Assembly (NCBI RefSeq): GCF_014653945.1
Contig: NZ_BNAU01000004.1
Span: forward strand, 62,001-126,000
DNA from: Amycolatopsis deserti
GTDB lineage: Bacteria > Actinomycetota > Actinomycetes > Mycobacteriales > Pseudonocardiaceae
Direction: 5' to 3'
DNA length: 64,000 bases
Shown here one piece after another: positions 17,395 through 26,518 of this stretch. Within the stretch, counting starts at the first letter, position 1, and every line of letters starts with the position of its first letter. A model generated the notes under the pieces. That model did not search any database. It was not told where the DNA came from and saw only the letters and a list, made by a program, of their open reading frames with translations. Position numbers and translations under genes: made by a program.

Positions 17395-19083
17395 TCAGGA
17401 TGCGGCGTTGCGCGCGATCGCCTCGGCGTACTGCACCGCTGTCGCCGCGCGTTTGACCTTGCCGGACGGCGTCTTGGGCAGGCTGCCGGCCGGCAGGACG
17501 ACCACCGCGTACGGCCGGGCGTCCACCGCGTCGCGCACCCGGGCCGCGACCTCCTTCTGCAGCCGCCGCTCGGCTTCGGCGTCGCCGGCCAGCTTCGACT
17601 CCAGGACCACCGCGAACCGCTCCCGTCGGGTGCCCGCGTCGATCCGCACGGCCACCGCGTTGCCGGCCCGCACCCCGTCCACCGAGGTCGCGGCGCGTTC
17701 GATGTCCGTCGGGTAGATGTTGCGGCCGCCCATGATGATGACGTCCTTGCGCCGCCCGCAGATCACGATCTGCCCGTCGACCAGGTAGCCGAGGTCGCCG
17801 GTCGCGAGCCAGCCGTCGGCGTCCTGCGTCGGCTTCGGGCCCTCCATCGTCAGGTACCCGGGCGTCACGGCCGGCCCGGTCAGCTGGATCTCCCCCACCT
17901 CGCGGTCGCCGAGCACCTTGCCGTTGTCGTCGACGATCCGCGCCTCCAGCCCGTCCAGCGGACGGCCCAGCACGGCGAACGACCGGACCTCCTCGGTCCC
18001 GCGGCGCGGATCGCCCTCGGGCACCGGCACCGCGCGGTTGTCCGCCTCGAGCGCGTCGGCCTCGATGACGTCCAGCGTCAAGCCGGTGAACAGCGGCGCG
18101 AACGACACCGCGAGCGTCGCCTCGGCCATGCCGTAGGCGGGGAAAACGCACTCCGGCGGCATCTTGAACCGGGCGCCGCCGTCGACGAACGCCTGCACGG
18201 CGGACTCGTCGATCGGCTCGGCCCCGTTCAGCGCGATCCGCAGCGTGGACAGGTCGTAAGCGCTTTCGTCCTCCACCCGTGCCAGCCGTTTGCCCACGAT
18301 CGCGTAGGCGAAGTTCGGCGCCGCGGTGGTGGTGGCGCGGTACTTGCTGATCAGCTCGGGCCAGATCAGCGGGCCGGTGAGGAACTCCGCCGGGGTGATC
18401 TTGATCAGCTCGACGCCGAACGTCATCGGCACGGTCAGGAACCCGACCATGCCCATGTCGTGGAACGTGGGCAGCCAGGACACCATGATGTCCTTCGCGA
18501 AGTCGAACTCCGCCCGCTCCACCATGGCCTTGACGTTGGTGTAGAGGTTGCCGTGGGTGATCCGCACAGCCTTCGGGTCGGCGGTCGAGCCGCTGGTGAG
18601 CTGCAGCAGCGCCAGGTCGTCCTCGCCGCGCGGCACCGGCTCGGCGATCGGCTCGCCGCCGAACAGGTCGCTGATCATCCGGAACCCGATGTTGTGCTCG
18701 GTGAGCACCGGCGCGAGGGCGTCGAACGGCTCGCCGAGGACGACGAGCTTCGCGTCGATCATGCCCAGCACCTTGACCGTGTCCTCGGCCCACACGGCGA
18801 GGTCGGTGCGCGGGGTGGGCTGGTGCAGCATCGTCACGCTGCCCCCGGCGAGCCACACCGCCTGCACCGTCGGCGCGATCAGGGCCGGCGCCCCGGCCAG
18901 GACGGCGACGGCGCTGCCCGGCTCCAGTCCCCCGGCGACCAGCGCGCCGGCCATGCGCCGGGCCTGCTCGTGGACCTCGGCCCAGGTCCGGCGGACCGGT
19001 TCCTTCGGCTCCCCGGTGACCATGCCACGCAACTGACCACCCTCCGCAGCGGTGCGGACGAGCGTCTCCACGAACCGACTCAT
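17395..19083 (-). CDS. Fatty-acyl-AMP ligase (FadD32/Pks16-like)
   Basis: 562 residues. Activates a fatty acid to acyl-adenylate, normally for transfer to an acyl carrier protein. Seen: the AMP-binding P-loop LLQLTSGSTADPKAVRITHGNL, the FAAL-type SWLPTFHDMGMVGFLTVPM, the adenylate-binding GLTLD region, GDLGYLVDGQI, and the C-terminal GGRNIYPTDIERA with lysine in PKTPSGKVKR. ATG 19083 follows AAGGTGA. In mycobacteria a related gene (pks16, Rv1013) sits beside pth and ispE, so the location is conserved. No polyketide synthase is adjacent, so the acceptor is unknown. Confidence 0.9.
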   Translation of the reverse strand: MSRFVETLVRTAAEGGQLRGMVTGEPKEPVRRTWAEVHEQARRMAGALVAGGLEPGSAVAVLAGAPALIAPTVQAVWLAGGSVTMLHQPTPRTDLAVWAEDTVKVLGMIDAKLVVLGEPFDALAPVLTEHNIGFRMISDLFGGEPIAEPVPRGEDDLALLQLTSGSTADPKAVRITHGNLYTNVKAMVERAEFDFAKDIMVSWLPTFHDMGMVGFLTVPMTFGVELIKITPAEFLTGPLIWPELISKYRATTTAAPNFAYAIVGKRLARVEDESAYDLSTLRIALNGAEPIDESAVQAFVDGGARFKMPPECVFPAYGMAEATLAVSFAPLFTGLTLDVIEADALEADNRAVPVPEGDPRRGTEEVRSFAVLGRPLDGLEARIVDDNGKVLGDREVGEIQLTGPAVTPGYLTMEGPKPTQDADGWLATGDLGYLVDGQIVICGRRKDVIIMGGRNIYPTDIERAATSVDGVRAGNAVAVRIDAGTRRERFAVVLESKLAGDAEAERRLQKEVAARVRDAVDARPYAVVVLPAGSLPKTPSGKVKRAATAVQYAEAIARNAAS

Positions 19084-19183
19084 GGCGCTCACCTTATCGG
19101 GGGGCGCGCGAGCCCGGCGGGGATGTCGAGAACCGGGCCGCGGCTCCGATCTCCTGGTGTAGACAGCCCGTGAGGAGGCACCC

Positions 19184-19552
19184 GTGAAGTACTTGCTGAT
19201 CATGCACGTGAACCCCGCCGTCTGGGAGTCGCTGACCGAGGAGGAGCGCACCGCGATCATGAGCGGGCACGGACCGTTCATGGACGCGATCCGGGAGTCC
19301 GGCGAGTTGATCAGCACCCAGGCGCTGGCCGACCCGTCGAACAGCGCCGTCGTGCGGGTGCGCGACGGTGCCCCGGTGGTGACCGACGGCCCGTACCTGG
19401 AGGCCAAGGAGTACCTGGGCGGGTACTACCTGGTCGACGTCGAGAGCCGGGAACGCGCGCTCGAACTGGCCGCGATGATCCCGGACGCACGGGTCGAGGG
19501 CCTGGGCATCGAGGTCCGGCCGGTGATGTTCTCGGCGGGCCAGGAGATGTGA
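19184..19552 (+). CDS. YciI/DGPF-domain protein
   Basis: 122 residues, a single YCII-related (dimeric alpha/beta barrel) domain. The family signature is clear: MKYLLIMHVNP at the start, the central VTDGPYLEAKEYLGGYYLVDV, then LELAAMIPDARVEGLGIEVRPV. Function is unknown; relatives are often encoded beside ECF sigma factors, but none is adjacent here. GAGGAGG precedes GTG 19184. It is divergent from the acyl-AMP ligase across about 100 bp and convergent with the next gene. Confidence 0.88.
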   Translation: MKYLLIMHVNPAVWESLTEEERTAIMSGHGPFMDAIRESGELISTQALADPSNSAVVRVRDGAPVVTDGPYLEAKEYLGGYYLVDVESRERALELAAMIPDARVEGLGIEVRPVMFSAGQEM

Positions 19553-19593
19553 CACCCGATGCCGGGCGGGAGCGGCCCGCCCGGCACCGGAAT

Positions 19594-20211
19594 TCACGCC
19601 GCGCGCGAGCCTGCCGAGGCCATGCCCAGCCAGGTGTGCGGGTTGCCCTGCCAGCACCAGCCGAGCTTCGGCGCCCGCTTGCTGATCCAGATCGCCGGCA
19701 CCCGCCGGTCCCCGCATCGCGAACCGCCCAGCGAGAAGCACTTGTTCTTGACCAGCGCTTGCGGGAAGTGCGTGAGCAGGGCGATGCCCTCCTCGATCGT
19801 GAGCAGGGTGCGGCCCCGGCCCGCGATCACCTCCATCGCGTCGTTCGGGACGGCGCCGCAGAACTCCTCGCCGCGCTCGACGTCGAACAGCAGGTAGGCG
19901 TCCGGGGCGGGCAGGTCCACGGTGGCCACGAACCGTTCGAGCGATCCGGGTTCGAAGGAGCGGTCGACGAACCCGGGCAGGCGCCCGTTGCGCAGGGTGG
20001 TGCGCGGCATGGTCTCCTCGATCGGAGCGACCTTCCGGGTCACCACGAGCAGGAACGGCACGCGGCCCGCCTCCGGATCGGGCTCGCCGGACCGGGCCGC
20101 GGCGCGCAGCGGCTCGACCAGGGCCCGGAAGCCGTCCTCGTCGAGCCCGGCGAGCGCCGGGTAGCCGCGGTTCACCAGATTGGCGACCTGACGGTCGAAT
20201 TCCGCGGTCAC
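19594..20211 (-). CDS. Conserved hypothetical protein, DUF5701-like
   Basis: 205 residues from GTG 20211, which overlaps the acetyltransferase stop as GTGA, so translation is coupled. It begins [28 protein letters not shown] and ends with a Cys/Trp-rich segment ([27 protein letters not shown]). I recall this pattern as the DUF5701 family; the assignment is from memory and unverified. No signal peptide or membrane helix. Its sole partner in the operon is the Vat-like acetyltransferase, but a joint function is not established. Confidence 0.65.
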   Translation of the reverse strand: MTAEFDRQVANLVNRGYPALAGLDEDGFRALVEPLRAAARSGEPDPEAGRVPFLLVVTRKVAPIEETMPRTTLRNGRLPGFVDRSFEPGSLERFVATVDLPAPDAYLLFDVERGEEFCGAVPNDAMEVIAGRGRTLLTIEEGIALLTHFPQALVKNKCFSLGGSRCGDRRVPAIWISKRAPKLGWCWQGNPHTWLGMASAGSRAA

Positions 20212-20852
20212 GCCCGCACCTCCTTGATCGCCGCGATGTCGGACGGCGTGCCGGACATGATCGTCCGCACGTGCCGGGTGACCAGCTCGACCGGCCAGTC
20301 CCACCACGCGGCGCGCTCGAGCAGTTCGACGTCCTCGGGTCCGTACCGGGCGCGGATCGGCCGCGCCGGGTTGCCGCCGACGATCGTGTAGGCCGGCACA
20401 TCGGCGGTGACGACCGCGCCCGCGGCGATGATCGCGCCGTTGCCGATTCGCACGCCGGGCATCACGGTCGCGCCGTAGCCGAACCAGACGTCGTTGCCCA
20501 CCACCGTGTCGCCCCGGCTGGGCATGCTCGTGACGAGGTCCATCGTGGACTCCGCCCACCCGCCGCCGAACATCGTGAACGGGTAGGTCGACACCCCCAT
20601 CGTCGGGTGTTCCGCCCCGGCCATCAGGAACCGCGTGCCGGAGGCGATCGCGCAGTACTTACCGATGATCAGCTTCTCCGGCCCGTAGGCGTAGAGGACG
20701 TTGCGGGTTTCGAACTCGGTGGCGGCGTCCGGGTCGTCGTAGTAGCTGAACTCGCCGACCTGGATGCGCGGATCGGTGACCAGGGGTTTCAGGAACACCA
20801 CGCGCGGGTGCTCGGCGAGCGGGTGGAGCACGGTGGGGTCTGGCACGAACAC
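20208..20852 (-). CDS. Xenobiotic (Vat/CatB-like) O-acetyltransferase
   Basis: 214 residues of a hexapeptide-repeat trimer enzyme that acetylates drug hydroxyls with acetyl-CoA. The pattern follows Vat and CatB closely: [22 protein letters not shown] with the catalytic histidine, then [12 protein letters not shown], then [21 protein letters not shown] and [16 protein letters not shown]. Possible substrates are streptogramin A or chloramphenicol types, but this is inferred. GTG 20852 or GTG 20846 could start it; GAGG favours the latter slightly. It is divergent from a TetR regulator with two operator-like repeats between. Confidence 0.88.
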   Translation of the reverse strand: MFVPDPTVLHPLAEHPRVVFLKPLVTDPRIQVGEFSYYDDPDAATEFETRNVLYAYGPEKLIIGKYCAIASGTRFLMAGAEHPTMGVSTYPFTMFGGGWAESTMDLVTSMPSRGDTVVGNDVWFGYGATVMPGVRIGNGAIIAAGAVVTADVPAYTIVGGNPARPIRARYGPEDVELLERAAWWDWPVELVTRHVRTIMSGTPSDIAAIKEVRA

Positions 20853-20867
20853 CTCACAGGAGTAAAC

Positions 20868-20882
20868 TTACGACCGACGTAA
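20868..20882. promoter_or_regulatory. TetR operator candidate 1
   Basis: TTACGACCGACGTAA, an imperfect palindrome 16 bp upstream of the acetyltransferase start. The same element recurs at 20919-20933. Confidence 0.6.
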
Positions 20883-20918
20883 AATTAGTCCAAGAGCAAG
20901 TAGCCTGTCAAGGTAAAT

Positions 20919-20933
20919 GTACGTCGGGGGTAA
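20919..20933. promoter_or_regulatory. TetR operator candidate 2
   Basis: GTACGTCGGGGGTAA; its complement TTACCCCCGACGTAC matches site 1 at 12 of 15 positions. It lies 9 bp before the TetR start, so each gene has its own site. Confidence 0.6.
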
Positions 20934-20942
20934 GATTCGCTC

Positions 20943-21572
20943 ATGACCGTCACCGGCCTCCGCGAAGCCAAGAAGCAGGAAACCCGGCAGCTGATCTCCG
21001 ACCAGGCGACCCGGCTCTTCATGGCGAAGGGTTTCGAGCAGACGACCATCGCGGAGATCGCGGAGGCCGCGCGGGTCGCCAAGAAGACGGTGACCAACTA
21101 CTTCCCGCGCAAGGAGGACCTGGCCTTCGACCACCAGGACGAGTTCGTCGCGAGCCTGGCCCGCACGGTCGCGGCCCGTGAGCCCGGCGAGTCGGCCCTG
21201 TCCGCGCTGCGGCGGGATTTCCTGGAGGCGGTCGAGCGGCAGGACCCGGTGGCGGGGTTCGCCGGCCCGGAGTTCAGCCGCATGATCGCGGACAGCCCGA
21301 CGCTCTCGGTGTGCCTGCGGGGCCTGCACGACCAGCGCGAGGACGCCCTGGCCGCCGCGCTCGCCCAGGCCGCCGGCGCCGCGCCGGAGGACATCACGCC
21401 CCGAGCGGCGGCGGCGGTGCTCGGTGGGGTGCACCGGGTGCTGTTCGCGCGCATCCAGGAGCTGACGCTCGCCGGGCTCGGCAACGCGGAGATCGCCGCC
21501 CTGGTCGGCCCCGAGGCCGCGCAGGCGTTCGCCCTGCTGGAACCCTCGCTCGGCGACTACGCCCGCGCCTGA
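20943..21572 (+). CDS. TetR family regulator
   Basis: 209 residues with TetR HTH (RQLISDQATRLFMAKGFEQTTIAEIAEAARVAKKTVTNYFPRKEDL) and a helical effector domain. Divergent from the Vat-like acetyltransferase and flanked by two copies of the same dyad, it probably represses both that operon and itself until an antibiotic-like ligand binds (inference). ATG 20943 is the natural start. The gene is convergent with the ABC-F gene. Confidence 0.9.
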   Translation: MTVTGLREAKKQETRQLISDQATRLFMAKGFEQTTIAEIAEAARVAKKTVTNYFPRKEDLAFDHQDEFVASLARTVAAREPGESALSALRRDFLEAVERQDPVAGFAGPEFSRMIADSPTLSVCLRGLHDQREDALAAALAQAAGAAPEDITPRAAAAVLGGVHRVLFARIQELTLAGLGNAEIAALVGPEAAQAFALLEPSLGDYARA

Positions 21573-21614
21573 CCGGCGATCCCACGCAGCCGGCTCCGGA
21601 GCAACCCGGCGCGG

Positions 21615-23366
21615 TTACTCCACCAGTTCGGAGGTCTCCAGCCAGCGCGCCTCGACGTCCTCGATCTCCGCGCGGACCGTCTTCAGCTCCGTGTTCAGCT
21701 CGACCAGCTTGTCCGGGTCGGTGGCGTGCTCGGCCAGCTGCCCGTGCAGCTTGGTCTCCCGCGTGTGCAGCTGGTCCAGCCGGCGCTCCAACCGGGACAA
21801 TTCCTTCTGCGCCGCCCGGAACTCCGCCGCGCTGGACGTCTTCGGCGCGGGCTTCGCGGCCACCGGGACACGCGCGGCCGCCCGGCGGGACAGGTACTCG
21901 TCGATGCCGCCCGGCAGGTGCGTGATCCGCCCGTCGCCGAACAGGGCGTAAACCGCGTCCGTCACGCGTTCCACCAGGTAACGGTCGTGCGAGACCACGA
22001 CCATCGTCCCCGGCCAGGAGTCCAGCAGGTCCTCCAGCTGCTGCAGGGTGTCGATGTCCAGGTCGTTCGTCGGCTCGTCGAGCAGCAGCACGTTCGGCTC
22101 GGCCATCAGCAGCCGCGCCAGCTGCAGCCGCCGCCGCTCGCCGCCGGAGAGGTCCTCGACCGGCGTCCACTGCCGCGCGGGCGGGAACCCGAGCTTTTCC
22201 GCCAGCTGCGACGCCGACAGCTCCTGCTTGCCCAGCACGACCCGCGCCGAGACCTCCTCGACGGCCTCCAGCACCCGCAGCTGCCCGGGCAGCTCGTCCA
22301 GCTCCTGCGACAGGTGCGCCAGCCGCACCGTCTTGCCCTCGATCCGCTTGCCCGCGACCGGCTCCCGCTCCCCGGCCAGCAGCTTCAGCAGCGTCGTCTT
22401 GCCCGAGCCGTTCACGCCGACCAGGCCGAACCGGTCACCCGGCCCTATCCGCCAGGTCAGCCCTTCGACGACCGTCTTGTCCCCGGCCTTGAGGGTCACG
22501 TCCTCCAGCTCCAGCACGGTCTTGCCGAGCCGCCGCTTGGCGAACGACATCAGCTCGGCTGTGTTCCGCGGCTCCGGCACGTCCGCGATCAGCGCCTCGG
22601 CCGCCTCGATCCGGTACCGCGGCTTCAACGTGCGGGCCTTCGCACCGCGCTGCAGCCAGGCCAGCTCCTTGCGCGCGAGGTTGCGCCGCTTCTCCTCCAT
22701 CGACGCCGCGAGCCGGGCCCGCTCGGCGCGCGCGAAGATCCAGTCCGCGTACCCGCCCTCGTACTGCTCGACGCGGCCGTCGGCGACCTCCCAGGTCCGC
22801 CCGCACACCGTGTCCAGGAACCACCGGTCGTGGGTGACCACCACGAGCGCGGACCGCCGCGCCAGCAGGTGGTCGGCCAGCCAGCGCACGCCTTCCACGT
22901 CCAGGTGGTTGGTCGGCTCGTCGAGCACGAGCAGGTCCAGGTCGCCGATCAGCGCGGCGGCCAGAGCGACCCGGCGACGCTCCCCTCCGGACAGTGTCCC
23001 GGTGGGATTGTCCAGCCCCAGCTCGGTGATCCCGAGACCCTCCACAATGGACCGCACCCGCGCGTCGGCCGCCCACTCGTGCTCGGCGTCGAAGCCGGCG
23101 AGCACGGCGTCGCGGATCGTGCTGCCCTCGGCGAGCTCGGTGCGCTGGGTGACGACCGCGAGCCGCAGCCCGCGAACCTGGCTCACCCGCCCGGAATCCG
23201 GCTCGGCCAGTCCGGAAAGGACTTCCAGCAGCGTGGTCTTGCCGCCACCGTTGAGGCCGACGACGCCGATGCGTTCGCCTTCGCCGACGCCGAGGGAGAC
23301 GCTGTCCAGCAGCGGGCGGACCCCGTAGGACTTGGAAACCGCCTCGAGGTTGATCAAGTTTGCCAC
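21615..23366 (-). CDS. ABC-F family ATPase
   Basis: 583 residues with two ABC ATPase domains and no membrane helices. Walker A copies GLNGGGKTTL and GVNGSGKTTL, signatures TLSGGERRRVALA and DLSGGERRRLQLA, and Walker B LLVLDEPTNHLD and VLLLDEPTNDLD are intact. A charged linker lies between the domains and a C-terminal coiled coil covers about 510-583 (LSRLERRLDQLHTRETK). ABC-F proteins act on the ribosome, in translation quality control or antibiotic resistance; which applies here is not clear. GTG 23366 shares its G with the TAG stop of ispE, so the pair is coupled. Confidence 0.92.
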   Translation of the reverse strand: MANLINLEAVSKSYGVRPLLDSVSLGVGEGERIGVVGLNGGGKTTLLEVLSGLAEPDSGRVSQVRGLRLAVVTQRTELAEGSTIRDAVLAGFDAEHEWAADARVRSIVEGLGITELGLDNPTGTLSGGERRRVALAAALIGDLDLLVLDEPTNHLDVEGVRWLADHLLARRSALVVVTHDRWFLDTVCGRTWEVADGRVEQYEGGYADWIFARAERARLAASMEEKRRNLARKELAWLQRGAKARTLKPRYRIEAAEALIADVPEPRNTAELMSFAKRRLGKTVLELEDVTLKAGDKTVVEGLTWRIGPGDRFGLVGVNGSGKTTLLKLLAGEREPVAGKRIEGKTVRLAHLSQELDELPGQLRVLEAVEEVSARVVLGKQELSASQLAEKLGFPPARQWTPVEDLSGGERRRLQLARLLMAEPNVLLLDEPTNDLDIDTLQQLEDLLDSWPGTMVVVSHDRYLVERVTDAVYALFGDGRITHLPGGIDEYLSRRAAARVPVAAKPAPKTSSAAEFRAAQKELSRLERRLDQLHTRETKLHGQLAEHATDPDKLVELNTELKTVRAEIEDVEARWLETSELVE

Positions 23367-24328
23367 TACGCGTGCACCTGCGGAGGAGTCGGTCGATGTT
23401 CGTCGCCGCCGACGAGCCGCGCGCCCGGCACCGGGCCGTGCGCGACCCGCACTGTCCGGCACACCCCGGCCCCGGCCAGCTCGGCCGCGACCTCGAGGGC
23501 GGATTCGGCGTCGGCGCACAGGAAAGCGCACGTCGGGCCGGAGCCGGAGACGGTGCCGGCCAGCGCGCCGGCGTTCACCCCGGCGCGCAGCGTGCGGCGC
23601 AGGCCCGGCCGCAGCGACACCGCGGCGGCCTGCAGGTCGTTGCCGAGCAGCAGGGCCAGCTGACGCGGATCGCCGGAGGCCAGCGCCTCGACGACCGGCG
23701 CGTGCGAACCCACGCGCGGCGGGTTGCCGGTCTCGCGGAGCCGGTCCAGTTCCTTGTAGACGCGCTCGGTGGACAGCCCGCGCTGGTCGAACGCGAGCAC
23801 CCAGTGGAAGGTGTGCCGGGACAGCACCGGGACCAGCTGCTCACCGCGGCCGGTGCCCAGCGCGGTGCCGCCGTAGAGCCCGAACGGCACGTCCGAGCCG
23901 AGCTTCGCGGCGATCCCGGCGAGCTCGTCGCGGCCGATGTCCAGCTTCCACAACGCCGCGAGCGCGACCAGCGTGCCCGCCGCGTCGGCGCTGCCGCCCG
24001 CCATACCACCCGCGACGGGGATCCCCTTGCGGAGGACCACCCGCACGTTCGACGCGCCGTCGGTCTTGCCGACGTGGGCGGCCAGCGCCTCGACCGCGCG
24101 CCAGGCCAGGTTGCTGGCGCCGGTGGGCACGACCTGCTCACCCTCGCCGTAGACCTCGACGCCCGGCTCCTCGGCCAGCGCGACGGTGACCTCGTCGGTC
24201 AGCGAAAGCGCGTGGAAGACGGTCGTCAGGTCGTGGAAACCGTCCGGGCGCAGGTCGCCGACCGACAGGTGCAGGTTGATCTTGGAGGGCACCCTGACGG
24301 TGACAGGTGGCGGTACGACGGCGAGCAC
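23366..24328 (-). CDS. ispE: 4-diphosphocytidyl-2-C-methyl-D-erythritol kinase
   Basis: 320 residues. Phosphorylates CDP-ME in the MEP isoprenoid pathway. GHMP kinase motifs: [14 protein letters not shown] with the catalytic lysine region, the P-loop [18 protein letters not shown], and the C-terminal [13 protein letters not shown]. Length fits. Normally it follows rsmA directly in the rpfB-ksgA-ispE operon; here about 3.5 kb with three other genes separates them. GTG 24328 starts 9 bp downstream of the TetR stop, so it may be read from that TetR promoter. Confidence 0.96.
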   Translation of the reverse strand: MLAVVPPPVTVRVPSKINLHLSVGDLRPDGFHDLTTVFHALSLTDEVTVALAEEPGVEVYGEGEQVVPTGASNLAWRAVEALAAHVGKTDGASNVRVVLRKGIPVAGGMAGGSADAAGTLVALAALWKLDIGRDELAGIAAKLGSDVPFGLYGGTALGTGRGEQLVPVLSRHTFHWVLAFDQRGLSTERVYKELDRLRETGNPPRVGSHAPVVEALASGDPRQLALLLGNDLQAAAVSLRPGLRRTLRAGVNAGALAGTVSGSGPTCAFLCADAESALEVAAELAGAGVCRTVRVAHGPVPGARLVGGDEHRPTPPQVHA

Positions 24329-24337
24329 CAGTCAAGC

Positions 24338-24907
24338 CTACGTGCCCGCCGGAGAGCGCGGAGAGGCAAGCTCCAGTGCGACGCGCAACGCCACCTCGGC
24401 CGACTCCGCCGTGGGGTTCTCGTCCAGGAACTGCGGGTTGTTGCCGGCCATGAGCGCGATCAGCGCGAGCCGGGCGCGCAACTGGTCCTCGGGACCGGCG
24501 TCGGCGGGGACGAGGATGGTGAACAGGTCCTTCATCCGCTTGGCCAGGATGTGCCCGGCGTGCAGCTCCTTGAGCGCGGGCTGGTTGTCCTGCATGAACC
24601 GCATGATCGGCCCGAACCGGCCCCGGATCAGGTCGGAGAGGCGGCGCAGCACTTCCTCGCGAGCCCGCTCGGGATCGTCCTGAGCCTGTCCCCACTCGAT
24701 GATCTCGTCGAGCGAGGTGCCGATGTCCTCGATCAGGCTGTGGACGATGTCCTCCTTCGTGCGGAAGTGGTAGTAGAGCGCGGCCTTGGTGACGCCCAGC
24801 GCCTCCGCGATCTCCCGCAACGACGTCTTCTCGTAGCCCTGCTCGACGAACAGGTCCAGCGCGATCTGCTGGATGCGCTCGCGCGTGTCGGTCCGCCGCC
24901 CCGCCAT
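24338..24907 (-). CDS. TetR family regulator, controls divergent MFS exporter
   Basis: 189 residues from ATG 24907, preceded by AGGAAGGA. The HTH is clear: IQQIALDLFVEQGYEKTSLREIAEALGVTKAALYYHFRTKEDI. The remainder is a helical ligand-binding domain. It is divergent from a 14-helix MFS exporter across a 24-bp near-perfect palindrome, a standard drug-efflux arrangement. It reads directly into ispE 9 bp downstream, so regulation of ispE by its operator is possible. Confidence 0.9.
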   Translation of the reverse strand: MAGRRTDTRERIQQIALDLFVEQGYEKTSLREIAEALGVTKAALYYHFRTKEDIVHSLIEDIGTSLDEIIEWGQAQDDPERAREEVLRRLSDLIRGRFGPIMRFMQDNQPALKELHAGHILAKRMKDLFTILVPADAGPEDQLRARLALIALMAGNNPQFLDENPTAESAEVALRVALELASPRSPAGT

Positions 24908-24981
24908 GACCGTCCTTCCTGAGGAACTCTCAAACTTGCTTGACGCCCGGCTAGGCATCGGCCTACCGTGTCGTCAGCGCC

Positions 24982-25005
24982 ATTACTTGTCGGCCGACTA
25001 GTAAT
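24982..25005. promoter_or_regulatory. 24-bp operator palindrome between tetR and MFS gene
   Basis: Outer arms ATTACT and AGTAAT and inner arms GTCGGCCGAC form a 24-bp palindrome with a single mismatched pair (T/A at symmetric positions 7 and 18). This is typical in length and place for TetR repressors. Confidence 0.75.
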
Positions 25006-25050
25006 GGTCGCTCCCAGTCTAACCCAGTTCTCCACCAGGGGGTTTCCACC

Positions 25051-26466
25051 ATGACGACCACCACTCCGGCGCCGGTGTCGGCGCCCACGGACTCGAGAAA
25101 GTGGTGGGCGCTGGCCGTCGTCGGGCTCGCCCAGCTGCTCGTCATCATCGACACCACGATCGTCAACATCGCGCTGCCCACCGCGCAGGCCGACCTCGGC
25201 ATGTCCGACGTCGCCCGGCAGTGGACGATCAGCGCCTACACGCTGGCCTTCGGCGGTTTGCTGCTGCTCGGCGGGCGGCTGGCCGACCGGCTGGGCCGCA
25301 AGAACACGCTCATCGTGGGCGCGCTCGGCTTCGCCGCCGCCTCCGCGCTGGGCGGGATGGCCTCCGGGCCGGGCCTGCTCATCGCCGCCCGCGCGGCCCA
25401 GGGGGTCTTCGCCGCGCTGCTGGCGCCGTCCACGCTCTCGCTGCTGACCATCACCTTCACCGAGGCGAAGGAACGGGCCAAGGCGTTCGGGATCTTCAGC
25501 GCGATCATGATGTCCGGCGGTGCGCTCGGCCTGGTTGCCGGCGGCGCGCTGGCCGAGTACGCGTCCTGGCGCTGGTGCCTGTACGTGAACCTGCCGATCG
25601 CCATCGCCGCCGCGGTCGCGGGATGGTTCGTGCTGCCCAACGTGCCCGGCCACCGGTCGACGCGGCTGGACTGGTTCAGCGGAGTGCTGGGCAGCGCCGG
25701 GATCGCCGGGCTCGTCTACGGCTTGTCCGAGGCGGCGACCCGGGGCTGGGGTTCGGCCGTGGTGCTCGGCACCCTGGTTGCCGCGGTGGCGCTGCTGGCC
25801 GGGTTCGTCCTCCGGCAGGCCCGGGTCGGGAACCCGCTGCTGCCGCTGCACGTCCTGACCGACCGCACCCGCTCGTCGGGCTTCCTGACCATCGCGATCG
25901 CGGCCTTCGGGATGTTCGGGATGTTCCTGTTCGTGACCTACCAGCTGCAGGCGATCATGGGTTTCGGCGCGCTCGGCGCCGGCCTGGCGTTCCTGCCGTT
26001 CCTGCTGGCCAACGTGATGGTCTCGACCCTGCTGACGCGACGGCTGATCCCGCGGACCGGGCCGCGCCCGCTGCTGGTGATCGGGCTCCTGCTGATGGCG
26101 GCCGGGCTCGCCGGGCTGACCCAGCTGTCGGTCGACACGTCCTACTTGACCCTCATCCTGCCGGTGACGCTGGTGCTCGGGGCCGGTGCCGGGCTGGCGA
26201 TGCCGACGGTCATGAACATCGCGACCGCCGGGGTGGAGGCGAAGGACTCGGGCGTGGCGTCGGCGTTCATCACGACGTCCCAGCAGGTCGGGGCGTCGAT
26301 CGGCACGGCGTCGCTGAACACGATCGCCGCGAGCGCGACCGCCTCGGCCGCCGGGCTGGCCCTGCCGGCGGCGACCGTGCACGGGTATGCCGTGGCGAAC
26401 GGCTGGGCCGCGGGGATCGTGGCGGTGGGGGCGATCGCGGTCGGGGGCCTCGTCCGCCGCAAGTGA
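25051..26466 (+). CDS. MFS multidrug exporter, DHA2 (EmrB/QacA) family
   Basis: 471 residues with about 14 hydrophobic helices. Helix 1 has the DHA2 motif LVIIDTTIVNIALPTAQADLG; motif A is GGRLADRLGRKNTL and motif C lies in SGGALGLVAGGALAEYASWRWCLYVN. It should export drugs or metabolites by proton antiport. ATG 25051 is preceded by ACCAGGGGG. Its divergent TetR partner and 24-bp operator suggest induction by its substrate. A bidirectional terminator follows. Confidence 0.93.
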   Translation: MTTTTPAPVSAPTDSRKWWALAVVGLAQLLVIIDTTIVNIALPTAQADLGMSDVARQWTISAYTLAFGGLLLLGGRLADRLGRKNTLIVGALGFAAASALGGMASGPGLLIAARAAQGVFAALLAPSTLSLLTITFTEAKERAKAFGIFSAIMMSGGALGLVAGGALAEYASWRWCLYVNLPIAIAAAVAGWFVLPNVPGHRSTRLDWFSGVLGSAGIAGLVYGLSEAATRGWGSAVVLGTLVAAVALLAGFVLRQARVGNPLLPLHVLTDRTRSSGFLTIAIAAFGMFGMFLFVTYQLQAIMGFGALGAGLAFLPFLLANVMVSTLLTRRLIPRTGPRPLLVIGLLLMAAGLAGLTQLSVDTSYLTLILPVTLVLGAGAGLAMPTVMNIATAGVEAKDSGVASAFITTSQQVGASIGTASLNTIAASATASAAGLALPAATVHGYAVANGWAAGIVAVGAIAVGGLVRRK

Positions 26467-26470
26467 GACG

Positions 26471-26507
26471 AAGGGAGGGGCGCCCCAGCCGGGACGCCCC
26501 TCCCTTT
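26471..26507. terminator. Bidirectional terminator
   Basis: AAGGGAGGGGCG (26471-26482) pairs with CGCCCCTCCCTT (26495-26506), followed by T and preceded on the other side by A-rich sequence. It lies between convergent MFS and MetN-like genes. Confidence 0.85.
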
Positions 26508-26518
26508 CGGCTGCCGGG

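Noticed and set aside
17395..19083. Mycolic acid locus around the acyl-AMP ligase
   Set aside because: The pks13 and accD partners of fadD32 are absent; synteny fits the pks16-pth neighbourhood instead.
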